Positions 33,003 to 44,314 of a stretch of 64,000 bases of DNA are shown here, one piece after another. A program made the translations under genes and the position numbers. The notes beneath the pieces were generated by a model. That model searched no databases and was not told where the DNA came from. It saw only the letters and a program-made list of their open reading frames with translations. Position 1 is the first letter of the stretch. Every line of letters starts with the position of its first letter. This DNA comes from Dactylorhiza incarnata (Eukaryota; Streptophyta; Magnoliopsida; Asparagales; Orchidaceae), in contig JAWHQI010000305.1 of NCBI GenBank assembly GCA_033032865.1, forward strand, positions 2,793,501 to 2,857,500, in the 5' to 3' direction.

Positions 33003-33759
33003 AATGTTGATATTTGTAGACCTATACGATGTTACCGGACAAATTTTTTTTGAAACCTAGAGAACAATCGAGCGAAATAAACAATAACAAAATTTTCACC
33101 ATTCAAGAATAACCAATTGTAACATACAACAAGATCTAACATAGAACACAATACCATATTTCTTCAAAGGAAAAAAAATGCAACAATTTTTTTTGCGATT
33201 TCGCAAAAAAAAAAATCGCAATTAAAGAAAATAAGAGGAGCAAGGAGTCTAACAAGCAGGAATCTAGGCAATTTCGTCGGGGTACTAGGGACCGATTTCG
33301 CCGGATCAAAGGTTCTAGGGAATGGGGAGGTCACGGGTATGGAATGGACAACGCAAGCAAAGAAGGGGCCGGTTTGGTTGGGGATCGATCTGGTTAGCAA
33401 GTTACTCCGGCTGTTGGCGTGAAGGTGTGAGCAGCGGATCGACAAGGTTCCTTGCGCGCGACAGCCATGTGAAAATAGTTCCGTCAAATGTAAAATATCG
33501 TGCACCTACAGCTACATAGATGTGGTAAGTTTGATGATGCACATCCTAAATATGAGTATTACTTTTAGATATTTATATTTTTTTGTACTATTTTTGTTCT
33601 TTATATACTATTTCAGTATGCTTTAAAATAATAATTGTATAAAATAACTATGATGAATTTGATGATATAAACGCAAGTATGAGCGTTCTCTTAAAATGTA
33701 ATATGTACGATGATCAACATTTGTGTTTATAACCGTCCAATAATATTAGCGAGAGAAGC

Positions 33760-34061
33760 CACTACAAGATAACTCGTCTATGACGACGTTTTTAATAGTC
33801 AATGACGATGTTTTTCAAACGTCTTCAATGTTTTGGCTACGTTTCTATAAACATCGCAAAGGCATTGCGGTATAAAAAACCGTTGCTAAAGAAAAAAAAA
33901 ATATCATAGCTTCGGTCACCCTCTCTTCGTTTTTCTATATTTATAGCATGTGATTTTTTAGAATAAATTGGAAGGGAGAGAGAGGAAAATAGAATGCGCG
34001 CACGAACGGTGAGCGATTGATTTTCAACTGCCGATATGAATGTCTGATTTTTCTAGTAGTG
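33760..34061. mobile_element. CACTA-type MITE, 302 bp
   Basis: It starts CACTACAAGA and ends TTTTTCTAGTAGTG, the terminal inverted repeat of plant CACTA (CMC/En-Spm) elements. Subterminal GACGACGTTTTT-like words repeat near the left end. The 3-bp flanks (AGC, ATT) do not match, so the target duplication has decayed or one end was altered. Confidence 0.8.
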
Positions 34062-36852
34062 ATTTAGCGAGTATTCATAGAATTAATCGCACTGATAGTA
34101 TTCTGAAAACCTTATTGTAATACCTCATATAATTGTGTGGTACTTCTCTCTTTCTACTATTTATCACACAAAAAAATATTTGTACACACAACTCTCTTTA
34201 TTTTCTTCCTCCTTATTGTTCTATTTTAACTTTTACATAACAAACTTTATTTTCTCTTCGCTGGCATTTTTTTCTTATTTATTTTACTTTATTTTAGTTT
34301 TTTTATGTATTTCAACTTTTTTTTATCATTTCTAATTAAATAATCATATTAATTTATTTTTCATCATTCTTAAGTAAAATAATAATATTGAGTATTCTCA
34401 TCAATGCCACATCACCACTCCAGTAAGTAGCATCATCTAAAACCGTTAAACACTTAGCAAAAGTGAGTTCAAAAATGTACTTATATCAATAGTATACAAG
34501 TTTGTGCTAAAGTAAGGACTGATTTATATAGTCTACCTAATTTTTTTCAACGACAAAATCAATGATGGGGACTCGTTCATGCACAAAATCTCATTCATTC
34601 ACAAAGACTTTTTGTTTTACAAAGTGAAAGAGTAATAACAATTTCATCCCAAAGTTGGATTGATTGTTGACAGATTCACAAAGTCAAAGAGCAATAGCTC
34701 CATTATGGATTTAAAATGACTGCCAAACACTTCAATCTACATTAGGATCTATCAAACTGGCTCTAAATTCGTATGGAAAATGATCAACTTCCTAGTCTCG
34801 TGCTTTCTTAGTCATTGAGGGACGGTGAATGAGTTAAAACTTATGCTCGCTTTCCCTTTTTTCATCCTGAAATATTCGTCGGAAATGCATTAGCTTCGAC
34901 TGAAAGTCAAGTGAAGGTATCAACGAAGACAGAACGTGGCTGCGAAGAGCGAAAAATTGTCTTGTAACAAAAATTGTATCCCTAACCACAACCTCTACAT
35001 GTCTATCACAAATAATTGATAATTGGGGGTGGCCAAGTCTGAAAATGATCAAACCTACCTAATTATTCCTAAATATCATCTTATTATTAATTATTTCTCT
35101 CTATATTTTCATTCTCCTTGCCCATACCATTTTTTCTACTATTATAAGGGAAAACACTATTTGGTAATGTTGCAACGTAAATGTCCGCAATCTTTCCAAT
35201 TTTACCCCTTTTTTATTTTTAATTTTCAAAATTTTATAGTTTAATTTAATTATTAATTATTTAATTTTTAAAAAATAGGTCATTATAACTTTTGGCTAGG
35301 ATAACAAATTATAATTACAGTGTCACACGACTCGCAATGTGATACGAGAGACTCGATTATGGCGGATACCAAGGTGAGAGACTGAGAGGTGGTTTTTTTT
35401 TTTAATATTAAAAATAAAAATCCAAAAAATAAAATAAAATAAAAGGAGAGAGCTGTGATTTTTAGGGTGGTTTTTGTCTTCACTGTTGAGATATTTAAAT
35501 AAAATATTAATGGTGCCAATGGCACTGTTACCATGGCTACATCAACCAAATAGAGACGGAGACATCAACCCGTGATTGACACGTGATAACCATGTGAACC
35601 TTTTTAAAATTAATAATATATATATATATTATAATATATATATATATATATTATATATATATTATAAAATTAATTTAGATGTCACTTCAAGGTTATTATA
35701 AAAAATATTTAGATGGCTCTAGAAGGTGACGCTTTAATGAGATCATGTGCTGCGTTCTAAAACCCTAAGGCCTGTTTGTTCGCTTGTTTTGTCTCTGCTG
35801 CGGTTTTGAACTTTGTGTTTTTGCCGTTTGGGTGTCGGGTAACTTACGTTTGAAACCGCGGATCTAAACTCCGAACGTTATTTCATGTCCACCGCCCACG
35901 CCCTCACAAACATACCCTAAAGTATGCCGTCATAAAGTCAAAATTTCATGCTTGCATTATCTAATAATCATTTTGAGTGATTAACATTATTAAATTACAC
36001 TATTATTTGTGACAAAAATGAAAAATATAATAGTAAATGAACGCGAATTAAAATTGTGTATGATCCCTGTAGCAACAAAAATGTTATAAGAAGTAGACTT
36101 TGGGATCCTTAATCTTACCTTATAAGTTATTTTAATTTATACGAGTATACAAATTATATCCTCCATTCTTATTATGTTGAAAGAAATATAAGGAGAATTC
36201 ATGAAATATACGTGCGCATGTTCGCTTACTCGCACGCACCAGATCCAAATTTAGATTTAGGAATGGAGGTTGATGATTGGAGGTTGGGGATTGTGTATTG
36301 GCGAATACCTAGCGACGTTCACTGCCCCAATAGCACGTGTTCAGATATGTATGATTTTGATATGTAAGCCACTGGTAATTTGGACTTCGTTCCGTATTTT
36401 GTGTCCATCGACTACACTCGTGAATCCGTGATCGTTGAATTGTAATCATCCTCTAAGTCAACCCAAAGTTCATCGGGCACATTTAGCTTTGAGAGACAAT
36501 TTCAAAACACCAAATATTGGCGAATCCTAGTACGTTTTGTTCCATAATCGCAGTTTGACCATTTCTGGCACAAATTAGTCTAGATCTAGCCTCCAACTGG
36601 ATCAACATGTATCGGGTCTAAGACCGTAGTGCTCGCCCGATCTGCCAGGGATCAAGTTCTCCTCCATTTTGAGACAAATTGATCGTATTCATCCAACGGT
36701 TCAGATCAACCAATATTGCTGCAAAGTAATGGAGATGCCATTACCGATTTATTTATTTATTATTTGTTTATCGATCGGGCTAATGAGGCTAAGATGACTT
36801 GAAGTCGTTGGTTAAATGATGATCGATCGGGATCGTGAAATCAATTCATACT
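34062..36852. other. AT-rich intergenic DNA
   Basis: No gene or bounded element was recognised in 2.8 kb. A long alternating TA tract with internal palindromes occupies about 35611-35672. A GGCCTGTTTGTTCGC word at 35770 resembles one end of some plant MITEs, but no partner end was found. Confidence 0.55.
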
Positions 36853-38279
36853 TGTTGCGGGTCGCTCGGGTGCTTTGGTAGACCGATCGAATTGAACCAC
36901 CTTAGCTCGGAAGCAAATCGAGCGCGCAAATAGTCAATTAGAGATTCGTTGAGTACACTGAGACTTTTTAACGTGGAAAACCCTGAAAGGGTAAAAAACC
37001 ACGCGGCCGGAGCTGTGCCAACCAAACTTCCACTATCTTCTGGGGGGTTACAATTAGAGACTTAGAACTCGGGCGCGACAGGCCGCTGCTCTTTCCAATA
37101 ATGGAGAGAGAGAGAGAGAGAGAGAGAGTTCCGAAGGTGACAGGCCACCTCCAAAAAAACTAAGTCTTTTTCCTTCTGAGAATGTTGGAGAACAAAAGTG
37201 AGATGCTCCGGAGAACAAAAGTGAGAATGCAGAGTCGTCTTTCGGGATGCAGGAAATCTTCAAGTCCACGAAGGAGATCTTCAAGCGCCGAAGGAGAATT
37301 CCGTGAAAATCTTCAAGGAGCTCTCCCGGGTGCAGAAGGCAAGGTCCTCTCAAATGAGGGCTCTGGGCTCCTTTTATAGCTTTGGCCGGGGGTAGCCCGG
37401 TAATTTTACCGTCGCAACCACCATAACCACCTGGCGGACGAATCACATTTTCCGGTTCGGAGCACACAGATCGCCATTTTTCGTAAATGACCGTCTTGCC
37501 CTCGGGTAGTTCGGGCAGTTTTGTTGAAGACGGAAAAGGCGACAAGCCGTTCCTGCAATCTGAGAAACTAGAAAGACAAAAAGTGAGCATGCTAGAAAGA
37601 CAAAATGTGAGCGTGCTAGAAAGACAAAATGCGAGCGTGCCCGAAATGTGAAAGTGCTCTGAGCGCGCTCAGGAGTGTTCTGAGCGCGTAACGAACGGGG
37701 AATTGCTCCGAGCGGAGTCCGAGGCCCGAAAAGCGGGCAGCGAGCCTTGAGAGGGCGGACACCCCCGAACCCCTCCATGTGGAGGGGGCTTGACCGTACC
37801 CCAAGGGGCACGGTTAGGCCGCACCCCACTAAGGGTGCGGCTTGGCTGCACCCCATTAAGGGTGCGGCATGGCCGCACCCCAAAGGGGGTGCGGCTTGGC
37901 CGCACCCCACTAAGGGTGCGGCCTGGCCGCACCCCGAGGGGGTGCAGCTTGACCGCACCCCACTAAGGGTGCGGCTTGGCCGCACCCCACTATGGGTGCG
38001 GCTTGGCCGCACCCCACTTAGGGTGCGGCTTGGCCGCACCCCAAGGGGGTGCGGTTAGGCCGCGCCCCCGTGGAGGGGTGGCCTGCGCGCTACCCGTGCG
38101 GTAGCGCCGTGCGGTAGTATTACGGCACGGTTGCGGGTGGTCTGACGAGGGCGGTTGGTCATGGAGGGAGTGTGCTTGCCCACTTCCCCACTCTCCCCTC
38201 ATCATGATAGTGGCCTTGGGGAGTAACCACATCTTCTTATGTATATAAATGAATAGGAGTCTTGTATGAGTACGCATCA
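36853..38279 (-). mobile_element. LTR copy C of the five-copy family, with adjoining internal sequence
   Basis: It runs from TGTTGCGGGTCGC to TACGCATCA, homologous end to end with copies A and E. A minus-strand TATA box (CTATAAAAGG) lies at 37370-37379. A GA microsatellite (37085-37128) and a palindromic U3 minisatellite (37800-38070) are present. The sequence after 38279 matches that after copy E, so it is element-internal. A purine-rich word (minus strand AGGGGGCTTA) directly precedes the LTR, fitting a polypurine tract and a 3' LTR on the minus strand. Confidence 0.8.
37800..38070. repeat. Palindromic U3 minisatellite of LTR C
   Basis: About eleven units of 24-26 bp are built on GGTGCGGCTTGGCCGCACC with ACTAAG or AAGG spacers. 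The core is the same as in copies A and E. Confidence 0.9.
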
Positions 38280-38365
38280 TAAGCCCCCTAAACCTTCGGA
38301 GTCCAAGCTTTCGTGCGGAGGAGTGCGAAGGTTTCGTCCTTGTTCGCGGGAATTTCGGTTGGTTG
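38280..38365. other. Conserved LTR-adjacent stem-loop region, copy C
   Basis: AAACCTTCGGAGTCC is followed about 20 bases later by GGAGTGCGAAGGTTT, an imperfect inverted repeat. The equivalent sequence after copy E (56879-56940) preserves pairing through different bases. Confidence 0.5.
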
Positions 38366-39058
38366 CATGGTGCGTTGGATCATGGCGGAGGCGAGTTCTT
38401 TTTCATTTTGTAGGAAGAAAGAGAGGGAGAGCGGAGGAGTGTGCCCGCGGGGGTGATTCCGACTGAGGGGGGAAGCGGCCGGAGGCCGCGTGCGTGCCCG
38501 CGCGGGGGTGGTGCTGTCCACGGGAGAAGTCCGCCGGCGGGTGTGCACTGCCCGCGCGCGGGTGCTACCGGCTGCGGGAGCAGGCCGTCGACGAGCGTGC
38601 GCTGCCCGCGCGCGGGTGCTGCCGGCCATGGGAGCAGGCCGCCGGGGAGGGGGCCGCGCAGTCCGTGCCGGGCGAACCTTGCGCACGGCGGTTGCACGCC
38701 CGGCCGGCGGGCTGCCGCGTGTGGGTTTGCCGAGTGCGTGGGCTGCCGAGCGCGCGCGGCTTGCTGTGCGCGGGGGGCTGATGCGTTCGCTGCGATCAGT
38801 TGTGTGCGTGGCTTGATATGTGCGCGATTAGTTGCGCGCAATTAGTTACTTGATACGTGATTAGTTGCGCGCGCAATTAGTTGTGCGCGCGGCTTCATGT
38901 GCGCGCGGCTTCATGTGCGCGCGGCTTGATATGCGCCTTTCTTATTTTTTATTTTTATATACTATTTTTGTTGTTTTCAGGCTTCGAAACGGGGCGGCCA
39001 GTCAGGGTCGATGCGCCTGCGCTCCACTCTTGAGTTGCGCGGATTGATATATGGCGAA
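38366..39058. other. GC-rich internal sequence with short tandem motifs
   Basis: It contains many CGCGCG runs and a small tandem repeat of ATGTGCGCGCGGCTTC around 38880-38935. Overlapping long frames on both strands reflect composition. A CAGGCTTCG junction at 38978 resembles a splice acceptor but has no supporting gene. Confidence 0.45.
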
Positions 39059-39345
39059 GTAGGATAACTACTTCGCTCTTCAGGAGGAGTTACGCGTGGC
39101 GAGGAGCGATTTGTTCATTTTGCAGAGGAAGAGGGATCGCGACTCGTCTCATATCCAGCAGTTGGAGGCCGACATCTCTTCTTCTCGATCTGAAGTTGAG
39201 AAGCTGCGGGTAGAGCATGGTGGTGACAAGGCGCTTGCCCAAGATGCCCTTCGTCAGCTGTCAGAAGCGCAGGGGGAGATGTTTCGCCTGGAGGGGGAGC
39301 TGGGCTTTCTGAGGAGCGAAGTGGACCGGCTGTCGTCGATCGAGC
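39059..39345 (+). pseudogene. Coiled-coil ORF fragment, possibly gypsy gag
   Basis: The plus strand encodes a heptad-rich, charged segment (LQRKRDRDSSHIQQLEAD, SEVEKLRVEHGGDKAL, LRQLSEAQGEMFRLEGELG) of about 80 residues. A TAG interrupts it four codons after the first ATG at 39053-39075. I cannot assign it to a family; a coiled-coil part of a plant retroelement gag is plausible. At about 39345 the frame passes without a stop into copia integrase, which makes a chimeric open frame through 39416. Confidence 0.5.
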
Positions 39346-41516
39346 TACATGCCAATGGGATTCCCAAGGCCTTGTGGGCGGAGGGAATGATGTGCACAAC
39401 TCATGTGATCAACTAGCTACCTCTGAGTCCTAAAAGGATGGTGTCTCCACACCAGCTCATGTTTGGGGAGAAGCCAAATGTGGGTCACATGAGAGTGTTT
39501 GGCTCTACCTGCTTCGTGCATGTCCCGGATGCTCAGACTACCAAGTTGGAGCCGAAAGCACAGAAGTGTGTCTTCATCGGCTACGATGAGCAGAAGAAAG
39601 GGTGGAAGTGCATGGATCCGCAGACCCACAAGTTTTTTGTTTCGCGGGTCATAGTGTTTGAAGAATTGATCTCGTATCAGGGAGTCTCTTTTGTGGTGCT
39701 GCCAGAGAGTGGAGGTTCAAGCAGGAGTAAAGAGAGAGTCACTGAGGACTCTACTGTGGAGTTGGAGCTATCTCCCAGTGCCTCATCGCCATCTAGCTCA
39801 TGGGGAGCTTCAAGTTTGAGAAGCAAGGGGAGCAATGCTCCAAGAGATGATGGAAGAAGAGTTGTAGAGGAAGAGTCTACCAGAGTGTTAGAGAGTGTCC
39901 AAGCCTTGATGAGGTCGAAGCGGACAATTGTCCCGCCTTCTCGCTATAAGGAGGGAAGCTTCGTGAGTTTGGTCTCTTGCTTCTTCGCAGGACCACTTGA
40001 CGAGAGGGAACCTGCCCTCTTTGAAGATGTTGTTTGCACCAAGGAGTGGGACGTGGCCATGGATGAGGAGATGGAATCCTTAGAGAAGAATGAGAAATGA
40101 GACCTTGTTCCCATGGTGGAGGGCATCAAACCTGTCACCTGCAAGTGGGTGTACAAGGTTAAGAAAAAAGCTGACGGGGGAGTAGAGCGGTACAAGGCTA
40201 GGCTTGTCGCTCAGGGTTTCTCACAAACCTATGGAGAGGACTATGAGGAGACATTTAGTCCTGCGGCACAGATGGCGTCGGTGAGGACGATCATTGCTCT
40301 GGCAATGTGCCGTGGGTGGAAGCTGTGACAACTTGATGTGAAGAATGCATTCTTGTATGGAGAGATTGGCAAGGACATATTCATGGTGCAACCACCTGGA
40401 TACATGTCCAAGTCACAACCACATCATGTGTGCAAGTTGAAGAAGGCCCTCTATGGGTTGAAATAGGCGTCGAGAGCCTGGTATGGAAAGATTGCGGAGT
40501 ACCTGCAGTTTTGTGGTTATGATGCCTCAGACTCATACTCTAGCATGTTTGTGAAGAAGAATGAAGATCTTCATGTGTTGGTGCTGCTGTATGTCGACGA
40601 ATCATGACTGAGAACAATAGTGAAGAGGTCGCGGCGCTGAGACAACATCTATCTATTCACTTTAAGATGAAGGATCTTGGTGAACTACACCATTTCCACG
40701 GAGTTCAGGTAGAGAAGAGTAGTGGCGGACTGTTCGTTTCCCAGAGAACTTATGCAAAGAAGATCATCGAGAGATTCGGCATGAAGGAGGGGAAGAGTAG
40801 CTCTGTTCCACTAGAGGTTGGGCTGAAGCTTCGGAAGGAAGAATGGAGGATTCTTCCAGATTAGAAGGTCTTCAGGGCACTGATGGGGAGCCTTATCTAC
40901 CTGACTATCACGAGGCCGGAGATTGCTTTTGCTGTCGGCCGAGTAAGTCGGTATATGCAGGAGCCGCGAAAGCCTCATCTAGAGGTAGCAAAAGAGATTC
41001 TGAAGTACGTGAAGAGGACCTTTGAGATAGGGTTGATCTATGAAGAGAATACTGACTTCAAGCTGCACGAGTACAAGGATGCAGACTACGGAGGTGACGC
41101 TGATGACCGCAAGTCGACATCAGGTTATGTGTTTTTATGTGGAGCTGCTGCTATCTCGTGGTGTAGCAAGAAGCGGCATTCTATCTCCCTTTCCACCACT
41201 AAAGCTGAGTACAAGACGTCGTGCTTAGCAACCCAAGAGTGTGTCTGGCTGAGGAGGTTGATGGAAGATGTGGACGAGAAGGTCAGTGGACCTACTGTTC
41301 TTCGTGGTGACAGCGAGAGCGCCTTGAAATTGGTAATCAACCAAGTGTGTGTCACACAAGAACAAAGCATATTGAGATCGAGCATCACTTCATCAGAGAG
41401 AAGGTGTTGGGTGTCTTGATCGCGGTGGAGCATGTGCGGAGCGAAGACAACATTGTGGATATTCATAAAGCCCCTTTCTGCGGGGCTGTTCTGGAAGCTT
41501 CGCTCGCTGCTTGGAG
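39346..41516 (+). pseudogene. pol: Decayed Ty1/copia pol (integrase end, RT, RNase H)
   Basis: It opens within integrase (GIPKALWAEGMMCTTHVIN, then SPHQLMFGEKPNVGH and KCVFIGYDEQKKGWKC). The linker follows, then reverse transcriptase ([47 protein letters not shown]) and RNase H (RPEIAFAVGRVSRYM, DADYGGDADDRKSTSGYV). Stops interrupt RT at about 40098, 40327 and 40464; the last two fit C-to-T changes. Bases are lost at the catalytic YVDD near 40600, further breaks lie near 40862 and 41340, and the end of RNase H is frameshifted. Gag, protease and the integrase core are missing. Confidence 0.93.
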
Positions 41517-41536
41517 TTGTTGACGGAGCTCACTTC

Positions 41537-41545
41537 AAGGGGGAG
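41537..41545 (+). other. Polypurine tract of the decayed copia
   Basis: AAGGGGGAG directly precedes the LTR start TGTTAAG, the standard copia arrangement. Confidence 0.88.
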
Positions 41546-42063
41546 TGTTAAGATTTATGAAGTGTGCTAGCGCTAGCGCCGACGCTAGCCCAGCTTCCAG
41601 GTGGCACTTCCCAGATCTATAAATAGAGGGTCATTCCCCCTGCAGAGTATATCAGAGAGAACTAGAGACTTGAGCGGTCTCAGTTAGAGCGAACTCAGAG
41701 TGAGTTCGGCAAGCGACCTAGAGCAGGTTTCTTGAAAGTGGGAGACCGCGAGCTAGCGCGGGCGCTAGGAGGTAGCGCGGGCGGTAGTGGTGAAGCGGTC
41801 TGGCGGTCTGCAACCAGCAGTCTCGTCAGTGGAGTGTGCGAGCAGCGAGCTCGTGAGACCGCGAGCTAGCGCGGGCGCTAGTGAGAAGAGGAGAAGAGGA
41901 CTTGTTCGCGACCAGTTGTTTTTCTTTGTATTCGGCTGTTGTAAACCAAGTTGTATGCAATTTGTATTCAGTCTTTTCTCTTGTAATTTTTGTAACTATT
42001 TGTCAAGTAATAAAGAGGTGGTTTTTTGTTCATTCTTGATGTGCTTGGCTTTTTGTTCATTCT
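41546..42063 (+). repeat. 3' LTR of the decayed copia, interrupted by LTR copy D
   Basis: It begins TGTTAAGATTTATG and carries a TATA box (CTATAAATAG, 41617-41626). A GCTAGCGCTAGCGCC palindromic motif lies upstream of it, with several CTAGCGCGGGCGCTAG motifs downstream (41750-41885). It stops at 42063, where copy D begins. The remaining LTR end was not identified on the other side. Confidence 0.8.
41617..41626 (+). promoter_or_regulatory. TATA box of the copia LTR
   Basis: CTATAAATAG followed by AGGGTCATTCC, about 70 bp into the LTR. Confidence 0.7.
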
Positions 42064-43347
42064 TGTTGCGGGTCATTCGACGCTCTTCCAGACCGGGCGA
42101 ATTGAACCATCTTAGCCCGAGAGTGAGCCGAATGCGCAAACAGTCACAGAGAGAACAGACAAATGACAAGAGAACGTTTTTAGCGTGGAAAACCCGGAAA
42201 GGATGAAAACCACGTGGCCGGATCGGTGCCAGCCAAAATACACTAAGTGTTAGGGTGTTACAAGTGAAGTTACAAGAACAGAGAGCGACATGCCGCTTCT
42301 CGTTACAGTTGCAGTTGAAGGGAATTCTCTGAGGGTGACATACCACCTCTCAGAAAAACTAAGTATCTTGGTGTTGCAGGAGGTCTTCAAGGTCCGAAGA
42401 AGATCTTCAAGTGATGAAGGAGATCTTCGAATCACGAAGGAGACCTTCGAACCGCGAAAGAGATCTTCAAACCGCGAATGAGATCTTCGAAGGAAATCTT
42501 TAAGGAGCTCTCTCGAATGTCAAAAGTCAGATCCCTTCAAATGAGAGGATTCAGGGTCCCTTTTATAGACTTGGCCGGGGGCGACCCAGTAATTTCGCCG
42601 TCGTCAAGACCGTATCCACCTGACGGGCCGATCTCGTCCGTTGGTTGAGAGCACACGGATTGCCACTTTCTGGATATGACGGCTTCGCCCCTCGGGCAGT
42701 TCGGGTAGTTCGGGCAGTTCGGGCAGTTGACGTTCCTGATTGCAATGCGTAAATCCTGTAATCTTAAGAGAGAAAATGGAGTTAGCAATCGGCGCGTGCA
42801 ATGAACTTTGCAATGTTCAAGTCCGCGCCGGTCAAGAGTATGCTAAGGACTTAGCAGCACTAGCGCGATCGGGGTTTCGCAAGGATTGCGCAAAGAGCGC
42901 AATGGGCGGCACGAGGCGAGGGGGAGCGGCCGGCGCTGAACATGTGCGCAGACGCAGGCGTGCGGCCGCGTGCTGGGCGCCGCGCACGGCAGATGAGGGG
43001 TACCGCGCGCGGTTGCGCGCGCGCTATTGCGGGTGCACGATACCGCGCGCGCAGTACCGCGCGTGCCGTGCGGTACCGCGCGTTGGCGCTCGGTCGCGCG
43101 CGCGCGGTACCGCGCGTTGCCGCGCGGTCGCGCGCGCCGCGCGGTCTCGCGCGCGCGGGCGTGCGCTACCGCGTGGCGGTACCGTGCGCGATAGCGCACG
43201 GACCTGCCGCGCGCAGTGGTGGTTTTCGGGTGATTTTGGGCGGTTTTTCTCCTCTTTCTTGCCCATGCCTCCACTATCTTAGTGGGGAGTGGGGTTTTCG
43301 GCTAAACGCAGCCCATATTTCTCTACAAAATGGATGAAGGCCTATCA
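42064..43347 (-). mobile_element. Solo LTR, copy D of the five-copy family
   Basis: It starts TGTTGCGGGTCATTCG and ends GGCCTATCA. Flanks ATTCT (42059-42063) and ATTAT (43348-43352) differ by one base, consistent with an aged 5-bp duplication. A minus-strand TATA box lies at 42559-42568. In place of the ordered palindromic minisatellite of the other copies, U3 holds a run of GCGCGCGGTACCGCGCG-type sequence (43000-43210). It inserted into the copia LTR and is therefore younger than it. Confidence 0.8.
43000..43210. repeat. CG-rich palindromic tract in U3 of LTR D
   Basis: Dense CGCGCG and GGTACCGCGCG words repeat irregularly. Many are self-complementary. It occupies the U3 position of the minisatellites in copies A, C and E. 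Confidence 0.8.
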
Positions 43348-43352
43348 ATTAT

Positions 43353-44079
43353 TGTAATTGCTGTAACTATTTAAATTTACAGAAGAGAGACAGTCACTTT
43401 GATTTCTGATTTCAACAAATTTAACACTGGTCAACATTTGAGTAAAACATATTACATAGCACACCTATGATATGCCCTAAGAACTTTGCTTAAAATGGCT
43501 GAGATTGAGGGTCTGTTTGAGAGGGCGGCGACATTTCGGTGAGGCAGCCAGCACCATTGGTCTGGGTGGGAGGGAGCTGGGGTTGGAGAAGTAGAGATTT
43601 CTCTGTTTGTAGGGGGCGACGTCTGAAAACGGTGGAAGACGGCGGAAAAATAAATAGAAACTACGCCGACAGTGGCTTTCACTCCAATCGCACCGGAAGC
43701 CCGACTCCGCCCCAAAGGAGCCTGAGCCCCATCTATGATTAATTCATTTTTGAAAGTACCATTTTTAGAATTAATTATATAATTTATGTTAATCATCATA
43801 CACATATTTAAAAGTTTAATAATAGTAGATTAGTTTACATGTTTGGAATTATACCCAGAAAGACAAGTTCGGTTACAGTTGTGTCGTTTTAGAAGTGTTA
43901 TAATGTTGGCATTATTTTGATTAATTAATAGATAAATCTTCTTCAAATTATAGTTTAAGAGGAAAGAGAATATCCGAATAATATGATGAAGAGACCAAAA
44001 AAGTTATTCTGTAGATAAGTGTGTAAAGCATTGTTGCGTCACTTTCCAAAATCATGCGGTTCGTCCATTCTACATGACG

Positions 44080-44117
<38 letters not shown>

Positions 44118-44314
44118 GATCCTCCCTGATCTGATATCATGTAAAGCAGTGTGGCTTCACTCCCCAAAACCACGCGGTTAGGGGAAGAATACACAATTAT
44201 TCAAAAAAAATTCATAAATACAATAGTAAATTATTGATAACCCTCCATATCTTTTACACCATACTCAATAATGTACAACTCATATTCTTCGTGAGTACGA
44301 CCCAACTCAAGCCA
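43353..44314. other. Mixed intergenic DNA with a 36-base C run
   Basis: No gene is supported. Poly-C occupies 44080-44115, bracketed by two copies of a 40-bp motif (44023-44061, 44141-44182). A degenerate GATCTGATATCAT before the second copy resembles a decayed copia primer site, so this may be an LTR edge. Confidence 0.5.

Larger units (their letters stand above)
31783..33759. other. AT-rich intergenic DNA with repeat fragments
   Basis: It has no recognisable gene. It contains the dispersed repeat at 32158-32265, a 90-codon unassigned frame at 32444-32716 with a 10-bp inverted repeat GCACGAATCT/AGATTCGTGC, an LTR-edge-like motif at 32963-33002, and a poly-A/T hairpin around 33185-33222. Confidence 0.55.

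Noticed and set aside
35770..35890. GGCCTGTTTGTTCGC as one end of a MITE
   Set aside because: No matching inverted end or target duplication was found.
38340..38395. ATGGTGCGTTGGATCATGG after LTR C as a plus-strand primer site
   Set aside because: It lies about 85 bp beyond the LTR end fixed by copies A and D, and the TATA box and purine tract favour the minus orientation.
38288..38845. Several overlapping Arg/Ala/Pro-rich frames on both strands
   Set aside because: CG-rich composition removes stops. No domain or consistent frame preference was seen.
42740..43337. Frames of 80-180 codons in the GCGCGC tract
   Set aside because: Compositional frames inside the U3 of LTR copy D.
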